A stretch of 64,000 nucleotides of DNA from Companilactobacillus ginsenosidimutans (GTDB lineage Bacteria; Bacillota; Bacilli; Lactobacillales; Lactobacillaceae), in assembly GCF_001050475.1 (NCBI RefSeq), contig NZ_CP012034.1:2294001-2358000 (forward strand), given 5' to 3'. The translations under genes were made by a program, and so were the position numbers. The notes under the pieces are model-generated. The model was not told the DNA's origin, searched no databases, and saw nothing but the letters and a program-made list of their open reading frames with translations. This document shows, one piece after another, positions 51,155 to 58,689 of the stretch (position 1 is the first letter of the stretch; each line of letters begins with the position of its first letter).

Positions 51155-51192
51155 GTTAGAAACCCAGTGCCAAGGAATACGGTCGCCCGAGG

Positions 51193-51301
51193 CGACCCCA
51201 TAAGTTGTTCTAAGCGTCAAAGACGCAAAGAACAACTAAACGATCACCCAGGTCGACCCCATAAGTTGTTCTAAGCGTCAAAGACGCAAAGAACAACTAA
51301 A
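51193..51301 (+). repeat. Tandem pair of identical 48-bp hairpin units
   Basis: Two identical 48-bp copies (51193-51240 and 51254-51301, 61-base period). Each holds AGTTGTTCT..GCGTC / GACGC..AGAACAACT, a strong hairpin. A smaller GGTCGCC/GGCGACC hairpin precedes the first. They lie between the R4b terminator and the terminator of the convergent gene. Confidence 0.8.
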
Positions 51302-51302
51302 A

Positions 51303-51332
51303 AAACAGATCTCGTCTTAAACGAGGTCTGTT
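51303..51332 (-). terminator. Terminator of the 3D-domain gene
   Basis: 11-bp stem (acagatctcgt / acgaggtctgt) with T6 on the - strand. Confidence 0.85.
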
Positions 51333-51376
51333 CCCTGAATGTTTGGTATTCATTCATCTAATTTGCAATATATAAT

Positions 51377-52192
51377 CTACCCAACAACTTGAACAGAAAT
51401 ACTTTGACGTCCAAATTGAAGAGCTTGTGAGTTAGGCATAGCAATATCTAATTGGTTAGGATTACTGTATGCGAATGTACCTGTATCATTAACAGTTCTG
51501 TTAAGCACAGTACCATCACCTAAAGTGATTTTTAGTTGAGTACCCTTAGGATACTTAGAAAGGTTAGCAGCAACACCTGAATAACCCATGTTTGAACCTA
51601 AAACAGCTGGATCATATGCAGTAGCACTCATTGAGATCTTTTCAGCAGGTTTTTCGTCTGACATGAAGTCAGCACGTACCCATGAATTTTGTCCCAAGTT
51701 GTACCATGTAGCACCAGTATTATCTTGTGTTTGGGCATAAACCACATAACCTTCGCCATCATTTACATGACCAACGTAGTTTTGTGATTTAGGTGAGTCA
51801 TACAAGTTAACTGAACCACCGTTAGCACTAACGTACATAGTTTTGTTCAAACTTGTAATAGGGGCATCAAATGAGATGTCGTTGCTACTGATCCATTGGC
51901 CATTACCAACTTGGTAATAAGTTGTGTTACCAACTTTGATAGCCTTAGTAGTTTTCCATGCGGTACCATTTTGTAATGAGTTTGATGTAGCGCCAACTTT
52001 ACCGTCAGCGTTAGGTGTTGCAAAAATTGTAGCGCCAGAGGCGTTGTTAACGTAAATAGTTAAATTTAAATCAACAGTTGATGTAGCAGCAGCTTGTACT
52101 GGAGCGTTTTGTACTGCAGTTGAAGCAGTAATTCCGACGAATGCAAGTGATGAGGCTGTAATCAATGTAGTTACGATTTGTTTAACTTTCAT
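51377..52192 (-). CDS. Secreted cell-wall protein with SLAP-like repeats and 3D domain
   Basis: A 271-aa exported protein. A signal peptide (cleavage after VQAA, near residue 35) is followed by two repeats with the SLAP/SH3-like pattern (NGQWISSNDI near 98-107 and QNSWVRADFM near 170). A C-terminal 3D domain of about 85 residues follows, with the aspartates in AYDP, VNDTG and LDIAM and the final FG near the end. 3D domains, as in stationary-phase Sps/YocH and MltA-like proteins, are peptidoglycan-cleaving. Expected role: wall turnover at the surface. Own terminator at 51303. Confidence 0.85.
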   Translation of the reverse strand: MKVKQIVTTLITASSLAFVGITASTAVQNAPVQAAATSTVDLNLTIYVNNASGATIFATPNADGKVGATSNSLQNGTAWKTTKAIKVGNTTYYQVGNGQWISSNDISFDAPITSLNKTMYVSANGGSVNLYDSPKSQNYVGHVNDGEGYVVYAQTQDNTGATWYNLGQNSWVRADFMSDEKPAEKISMSATAYDPAVLGSNMGYSGVAANLSKYPKGTQLKITLGDGTVLNRTVNDTGTFAYSNPNQLDIAMPNSQALQFGRQSISVQVVG

Positions 52193-52290
52193 ATATAAGT
52201 TTTCTCCCTAAGTAAATCCGATTTGTTTTTATATTTAAAAATAATTGAAATTATCTAACGAGAAACATCATATAACGTATATACAAAAAA

Positions 52291-52311
52291 AAGTTGGATA
52301 TAATCCAACTG
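52291..52311 (-). terminator. Terminator of the deoxyribosyltransferase gene
   Basis: Stem agttggat/atccaact with eight T on the - strand. Confidence 0.88.
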
Positions 52312-52366
52312 TAAATGATATGTAATCTTAATGAAAAGTTAACCAATCAATTTATTCAATAATATT

Positions 52367-52840
52367 TTATAAATAATGCTTAATTTGGTCTAAAAGAGCA
52401 TCAATGTTGTTAACAACAGTTCCATTTAACTTAATTAAACCAATAGTATAAGTATTTACATATTGGAATGGGTTCTCACCGATAACGCCAACAGCATCAA
52501 GCTTTTCAGGGTTTGATGCGCCGTGTTGTCTAAGGTCAGTATAAAGTCCAACAACCGGAATCTCTTTTCCAAAAGCCAAGCCAATTTCAGATGCAACACC
52601 AATATCGATGATTTCACCATCTAAAACTGCCACAACTAAATCAGAACTGAGTAGTTCTTTGTTATCTTCTTCAGCAATTTTGATTGAATCAGCGAATTTT
52701 GTCTTGTCATTGATATCACCGTTTTCTTGTGGCAAGTAGACTTCAATCTTCGAATCCATCTTACGAATTTTGTCGACAATATAGGCATTGTACATACGAT
52801 CAGCTTCTGAGAATAATCCATTGGCAAAATATATTTTCAT
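52367..52840 (-). CDS. Nucleoside 2-deoxyribosyltransferase
   Basis: Transfers deoxyribose between purine and pyrimidine bases for nucleoside salvage, an enzyme group typical of lactobacilli. The 157-aa protein opens KIYFANGLFSEADRMYN, with substrate-site residues, and has the D-x-G-x3-E-x-G motif DIGVASEIG at 79-87 with the nucleophile Glu85. GGGAG lies upstream. It is a single gene. Confidence 0.92.
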   Translation of the reverse strand: MKIYFANGLFSEADRMYNAYIVDKIRKMDSKIEVYLPQENGDINDKTKFADSIKIAEEDNKELLSSDLVVAVLDGEIIDIGVASEIGLAFGKEIPVVGLYTDLRQHGASNPEKLDAVGVIGENPFQYVNTYTIGLIKLNGTVVNNIDALLDQIKHYL

Positions 52841-52950
52841 AGTTTAATACTCCCTTATATTAGATAGCTATATTTTATCATGCATATCTCAATAAGAATC
52901 AACCTAAGTACGATACAATGTAGAAAAATAATAATAGTGGGGATATTGTT

Positions 52951-54450
52951 ATGCATAAAAAATGGATTATTAATATAGGAACAATAATTTTATTTTCTCT
53001 TGTGTTAGTATTCATTCCACACGTTGCTAACGCCTCCGGGATGGGTATGCATGGCGGCATGATGGGAGATAACTCAAGTAACAAATCTAATTCGAAAAGC
53101 ATGATGTCATCTGAACCTAACGTATTATTGAAAGAACCTACTATTTCAAAACAAAAATTAAATTTGCCACCAATATTAAAACCAGATAAACAGACTAAAA
53201 CTGATGTTTATTACACGATAACTGCACAACAAGGTGAATCCAATTTTAACAATGGTCCCGCAACAAAGACTTTAGGATACAACGGAAGTTTCCTAGGTCC
53301 AGTGATTCAAATCAGTCGCGGACAAACTGTTCATATTAAAGAAGTGAATGATTTAAATGAGAACACCACTTTCCATTGGCATGGAGCAATAATCTCAGGA
53401 AAAGCCGACGGAGGTCCGCACGAGCCAGTAAAGCCAGGCGACACTAAGAACATTAAATTCAAGGTTCAACAACCAGCAGCAACGCTTTGGTTCCATCCAC
53501 ACCCAAATGGTGAAACCGCCAAGCAAGTATATGAAGGCTTGGCAGGATTATTGTATGTCACCGACAAACAAAGCAGTAAGTTATCAATTCCAAAGACTTA
53601 CGGAGTAGACGACTTTCCATTAATCGTCCAAGATCGTACATTTGATTCCAACAATCAATTCAATTACAAAAAGGACTATAACGCTGACGGCACTTTAGGC
53701 AAAAATTTGTTGATCAATGGAACTCTAAATCCATATATTAATGTCAGCACAAATTTTGTCAGATTAAGATTATTAGATGGTTCAAATGCCAGAAACTACA
53801 ACTTCAGATTGTCCGGAAACAGAACCATGTACAAAATTGCCGGTGACGGAAGCTTGTTAACCAAGCCAGTAGCCATCAAGAAGCTGCAACTTTCACCAGG
53901 TGAACGTGCTGAAATAGTAGTGAACACATCAGATTTAAAAGATGGAACGAATCTCAAATTAATAGCCGGTGGAATGAACGTTTTAACCATGAAACTAGGC
54001 GAACGAACAGGTAACATCAAACATCTACCAAAAGTTTTGAAAAAAATGTCAGCGGTAAAAGCTCCCACAGGGAAAGTAAACAAAGAGAAATTAGTTCTCA
54101 GTGGAATGGGCAACATGGTCAACATCAACGGCAAGAAATTTGATCCAAGCAGAATAGACATTCACACAAAACAAGGTGAACAACAAGTCTGGACAATAGA
54201 AAACAAAAAACAAATGATGAACATGATCCATCCATTCCATCTACACGGAGTCCAATTTCGAATCCTAACCATAAACGGCAAAAAGCCACCAATAGCCCAG
54301 AGAGGCTATCTAGACACAATCACCCTAAATCCCGGAGACAAGTACCAAATAACCTTCAAATTCGAAAAAACAGGCATATACATGTATCACTGCCATAACC
54401 TTGAACATGAAGATGAGGGAATGATGGGACAAGTAAAAGTAATAAAGTAG
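52951..54450 (+). CDS. Exported multicopper oxidase
   Basis: A 499-aa enzyme with three cupredoxin domains, of the CueO/CotA/bilirubin-oxidase kind, oxidising Cu(I) or phenolic substrates with oxygen. A signal peptide ends near NASG, followed by a Met/Gly/His-rich stretch (MGMHGGMMGD), common in copper-handling proteins. Copper ligands are in HWHG (about 131), WFHPHPNG (about 176), HPFHLHG (about 428) and HCHNLEHEDEGMM (about 477), with the type 1 site Cys in the last and axial Met. Lactobacillus laccase-like proteins of this type degrade phenolics and amines. An R1 element begins at its stop codon. Confidence 0.93.
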   Translation: MHKKWIINIGTIILFSLVLVFIPHVANASGMGMHGGMMGDNSSNKSNSKSMMSSEPNVLLKEPTISKQKLNLPPILKPDKQTKTDVYYTITAQQGESNFNNGPATKTLGYNGSFLGPVIQISRGQTVHIKEVNDLNENTTFHWHGAIISGKADGGPHEPVKPGDTKNIKFKVQQPAATLWFHPHPNGETAKQVYEGLAGLLYVTDKQSSKLSIPKTYGVDDFPLIVQDRTFDSNNQFNYKKDYNADGTLGKNLLINGTLNPYINVSTNFVRLRLLDGSNARNYNFRLSGNRTMYKIAGDGSLLTKPVAIKKLQLSPGERAEIVVNTSDLKDGTNLKLIAGGMNVLTMKLGERTGNIKHLPKVLKKMSAVKAPTGKVNKEKLVLSGMGNMVNINGKKFDPSRIDIHTKQGEQQVWTIENKKQMMNMIHPFHLHGVQFRILTINGKKPPIAQRGYLDTITLNPGDKYQITFKFEKTGIYMYHCHNLEHEDEGMMGQVKVIK

Positions 54451-54575
54451 AGCCAAAAATCACACGCCCTTAAACACGGAGCATAAGACGCCCATAGCGG
54501 AGAGGGGTGCGTAACACCCCCGCAGCTCTGGGCGCCTTATGTGCAGTGTTTAGTGTAATTTTTAGCGTTTCCGCC
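54450..54575 (+). ncRNA. R1 element, copy 4 (after the oxidase gene)
   Basis: Starts at the last base of the oxidase stop (GAGCCAAAAAT). Nested pairs are AAAAAT/ATTTTT, ACAC/GTGT, TAAACAC/GTGTTTA, GCATAAG/CTTATGTGC, CGCCCA/TGGGCG and GGGGTG/CACCCC. The core GCGGAGAGGGGTGCGTAA equals that of copy 1, while the arms differ in sequence. It ends TTTTTAGCGTTTCCGC as in copy 1, and may act as the oxidase terminator. Confidence 0.72.
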
Positions 54576-54655
54576 AAACTAAAGAAACGCGTAACCGTCC
54601 AAAAATATTTGCGAAACAATCATCCAGAACACACAAAAACTCTAAAACAAAAAAC

Positions 54656-54687
54656 AAGACCCCAAGGCACAACCGCCATGAGGTCTT
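54656..54687 (-). terminator. Terminator of galR
   Basis: aagacc/ggtctt stem with long loop and T-rich tail on the - strand; modest. Confidence 0.6.
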
Positions 54688-54690
54688 ATT

Positions 54691-55719
<1,029 letters not shown>

Positions 55720-57186
55720 TTAATCCTCCTTGAGCAAATCAGTAAATTTTGTAAATGCAGCCTGGCCAGCTTCATTCCATTTGAAAACACCAGCATCTTC
55801 AAGCACACGAGCAAAAACTTTGGCGACTTGGTTATCGACAATTTCTTCAACATTATCTTTTTTAATGTTGTTATTTTGTTTTATTTCATCTGCCCAAACT
55901 TGGTGATATTTGGCAATATTGTTTGGTTCATCTAGTAAATATTTTTCAACTTCATGCAATTCAGGCTTAAGTCTAGGTGGCAAAATTGCGCGCCCCATAA
56001 CTTCAATCAAGCCAATGTTTTCCTGCTTAATATGTTGAACATCTTGATGTGGATGGAAAATTCCGTCCGGATATTGCTGCGAAGTTTGATTGTCACGTAG
56101 AACAATATCTAATACGTACATATCATCTTTTTTATATGCGATTGGGGTAGTAGTATGATGCCTAACATTATTGGTATATGCGCGGACATCCACATTTTCA
56201 TTTGAATAGTCTTTCCATGTATCATGAATTTTGGTGGCTGCAGTAATCAGCTTATCGGTGTTCTTAGATTGTAGTCTGATAGTTGAAAGTGGCCATTTAA
56301 CGATACCAGCCGTTACACCAGAATCACCAACATCGATAACTTTTTCAATTGGAGCGTTCATCATTGGGAAAGTGTGACGGCCGCCTTGATAATGTTCATG
56401 CGATAACATTGAACCACCAACAATTGGTAGGTCGGCATTACTTCCGACAAAATATTGAGGAAACAGCTTAACGATATCTAATAGATTTGCAAAAGTATGC
56501 TGGTTGATAACCATTGGCTCATGCTTTTCAGATAAGAAAATTGCGTGTTCTTTGAAATATGCATAAGGAGAATATTGAAATCCCCAGGTTTCACCACCTA
56601 ATTGGAAACGAATAATACGATGGTTGGCTCTTGAAGGATATCCAGGACGCCCCTGGTATCCTTCATTTTCCATACACAATTGGCATTTAGGATAGTTATT
56701 TGAAACATTATCTTTTGCTGCTGCAATTGCCTTTGGATCCTTTTCAGGTTTAGATAAATTGATAGTTATTTCAATGTCACCAAAGTTAGTTGGAGAAGTA
56801 TATGAAATATTTTTCTTAATGGCTGAAGTCTTTACATAGTCATTTTTACAACAAAGTGTGTAAAAATAATTCGTCGCCATTTCTGGATCATTCGAATATA
56901 AGTTCCAGAAAAATTCATTTACAGCAGAGGGGATAGGCGTGGCAAAATCCATAATTCGATCACCAGTCCGCTCTCGATCACCAGGAGTATCAGGAATTCT
57001 TCCATTATTTACTGCATCTAAAACAAGTGCGTCCCGGATCTTCAAAGGATCAACAGTATGCGAATCCGAAGTGGTATCGTCACCAACAAGCCCCTTAATT
57101 CGATTAATCAAATAAATACGGTCGATATCTTGAAAGTTAGTATTTGAATCAATTATATATTCAACAAATTTTTCAATATCATTCAT
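55720..57186 (-). CDS. galT: UDP-glucose-hexose-1-phosphate uridylyltransferase, class II
   Basis: Leloir-pathway enzyme exchanging UMP between UDP-glucose and galactose-1-phosphate. It belongs to the Gram-positive GalT type 2 family of about 490 aa, without the HPH site of class I. Family blocks are NPRIPDTPGDRERTGDRI (in part), PKCQLCMENEGYQGRPGYP and SHEHYQGGRHTFPM. Start codons at 57189 and 57186 both follow GGGGA; an ATG at 57204 overlaps that site. galK and galE are not in this window, although galU is at 44.4 kb. Confidence 0.93.
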   Translation of the reverse strand: MNDIEKFVEYIIDSNTNFQDIDRIYLINRIKGLVGDDTTSDSHTVDPLKIRDALVLDAVNNGRIPDTPGDRERTGDRIMDFATPIPSAVNEFFWNLYSNDPEMATNYFYTLCCKNDYVKTSAIKKNISYTSPTNFGDIEITINLSKPEKDPKAIAAAKDNVSNNYPKCQLCMENEGYQGRPGYPSRANHRIIRFQLGGETWGFQYSPYAYFKEHAIFLSEKHEPMVINQHTFANLLDIVKLFPQYFVGSNADLPIVGGSMLSHEHYQGGRHTFPMMNAPIEKVIDVGDSGVTAGIVKWPLSTIRLQSKNTDKLITAATKIHDTWKDYSNENVDVRAYTNNVRHHTTTPIAYKKDDMYVLDIVLRDNQTSQQYPDGIFHPHQDVQHIKQENIGLIEVMGRAILPPRLKPELHEVEKYLLDEPNNIAKYHQVWADEIKQNNNIKKDNVEEIVDNQVAKVFARVLEDAGVFKWNEAGQAAFTKFTDLLKED

Positions 57187-57210
57187 CATTAGTATTTTCC
57201 CCATTTACTA

Positions 57211-57263
57211 AACATTTACTTAAACTTATGATAACGCTTTCTAATAGTACTCACAAGAAATTT
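57211..57263 (-). promoter_or_regulatory. galT promoter with cre/GalR-like operator
   Basis: On the - strand TTGTGA, 17 bases, TATCAT form a promoter. AGAAAGCGTTATCA (57229-57242) overlaps the -10 and matches the cre core at 13 of 14 positions; LacI-family operators look alike, so CcpA, GalR or both may bind. Confidence 0.5.
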
Positions 57264-57370
57264 GTTCACAATACTATAAAATCCTTAATACTTAATCAAA
57301 CCAAAGAAATCTTTGTATTATGGTATTATTTAGACACTAACCATTATTTTAAAGAATAGAGGAAATGTCT

Positions 57371-58240
57371 ATGCGAACGGCAGTTGTGACTGATACAGCC
57401 GCGTACTTAACACCGGAGCAAATTGAAAAGTTTCATATTACTGTTTTACCAGTCACTGTAATTCTAGGTGGTAAAGAGTATAAAGAGACCGAGGAGCTTG
57501 GATTAGATACTTTTTACGACTATTTAAAGAACGAAGAAGAGCTGCCCACAACAGCTCAAGTGTCTATGGGTCAAATCGAAGAAGCATATGATCGATTAGT
57601 TTCAGAAGGATATGACAACATTATTTCTATTCATTTATCTAGTGGTATAACTTCATTTATGGATAATTTACGTATGTTTTGTAAATCATACGACAAGGCA
57701 ACCGTTTATCCATTTGACTCATTATGTGCCAGTGCTGGCGAAGCAGATTTAGCAATGCTAGCAGGAGCCATGATTCTAGAAGGCAAGACACCAGAAGAAA
57801 TCGTTCCCCAGATGGAAAAAATGAGATCCACGAGAGATGTTTACTTTGCGGTAGATGACTTAAAGCATCTGATGCGAACTGGCCGACTAAGCAATCGTTC
57901 AGCAGTCATCGGAAACCTACTCAACATCAAGCCATTATTGACGTTTGATAAAGAGGGTAAAATTATAGCCATCGACAAAGCAAGAACAATGAAGCGTGCC
58001 CTAAAAGCTATATTCGTTGAACTAAGAAAATATTCCGACAGCGTTGATTTCAAAATCCATGCCACTGTCATCGATGCCAATAATGAATCAATGTCAGAAA
58101 ATTGGGCAAATGAAATACATGAAGCCTTTCCAGAAATCAGAGTAAGCAGAAGTCAGTTAGGGCCCGCAATAAGTGTTCATACTGGTGAAAAAACCATGGG
58201 AATCTTATGGGAACAAGATTGGCAAGAATTATCTAAATAA
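57371..58240 (+). CDS. DegV family fatty-acid-binding protein
   Basis: A 289-aa member of the DegV/FakB family. Family members bind a fatty acid and present it to the kinase FakA for incorporation of exogenous fatty acids. The opening RTAVVTDTAAYLTPEQ and the HLSSGITSF loop near residue 87 are typical, and the RTGRLSN block near 175 is conserved. The ATG at 57371 has AGAGGA at good spacing; one two codons earlier is too close. Not to be taken as a protease regulator. Confidence 0.9.
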   Translation: MRTAVVTDTAAYLTPEQIEKFHITVLPVTVILGGKEYKETEELGLDTFYDYLKNEEELPTTAQVSMGQIEEAYDRLVSEGYDNIISIHLSSGITSFMDNLRMFCKSYDKATVYPFDSLCASAGEADLAMLAGAMILEGKTPEEIVPQMEKMRSTRDVYFAVDDLKHLMRTGRLSNRSAVIGNLLNIKPLLTFDKEGKIIAIDKARTMKRALKAIFVELRKYSDSVDFKIHATVIDANNESMSENWANEIHEAFPEIRVSRSQLGPAISVHTGEKTMGILWEQDWQELSK

Positions 58241-58245
58241 TCAAA

Positions 58246-58280
58246 AATTCGTAACTCCCAAATTCGGAGGTTACGACTTT
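58246..58280 (+). terminator. Terminator after degV
   Basis: Stem tcgtaactcc/ggaggttacga with short loop and T5. Confidence 0.82.
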
Positions 58281-58445
58281 TTAATTAGTGAGTTCATCGT
58301 TGAATTTTGAAAAAAAGTAATAAAAGCAACAGACCGATCAATGATTGATCTAGGAATAGTGAAATAAATAAAAATAAGCACTAACAAATCAGTTGTAAAA
58401 CGACGTATGAATATACTGGTGGATGATTTTTTTTGACAAACATCA

Positions 58446-58614
58446 GCTTCTGGGAGCGAGAAATACCGGCAGCAGTGAAAGTGTAATTAAGGCGTAAGCC
58501 TTAATTACACAGGACGAGTTTTGAAATTCGCGAACCGTGCGAAGTTCAAAACCGAGCCCAGAGACCTCGGCTCTGGGCGGTCCCACAGCAGCCGAATTTC
58601 TCGCCCCCAGAAGC
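58446..58614. ncRNA. R3b: structured intergenic element, copy 2
   Basis: Outer 19-bp stem (58446-58464 with 58596-58614, one mismatch), then a perfect 13-bp hairpin (58481-58493 with 58498-58510), a second hairpin with GTTTTGAA/TTCAAAAC arms and loop GCGAACCGTGC (58518-58552), a third GCCCAGAG/CTCTGGGC stem, and GGTCCCACAGCAGCC before the closing arm. R3a has the same order of elements, with the CGAAC-GTG loop and GTCCCA retained. No protein fits in the 430-base gap. Confidence 0.65.
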
Positions 58615-58654
58615 GGCATCCTTCCGCTATCCCTGCATTTTTAGCAAAACCAAA

Positions 58655-58689
58655 AAAACGCTCAGAATACTAATTATTCTGGGCGTTTT
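58655..58689 (-). terminator. Terminator of the P-type ATPase gene
   Basis: 15-bp stem (aaaacgctcagaata with its near-complement) spanning the stop codon at 58670; T run on the - strand. Confidence 0.88.

Noticed and set aside
49199..51376. CRISPR array or direct-repeat array
   Set aside because: Only two long paralogous units and a single 48-bp tandem pair are present; there are no regularly spaced short repeats and no cas genes.
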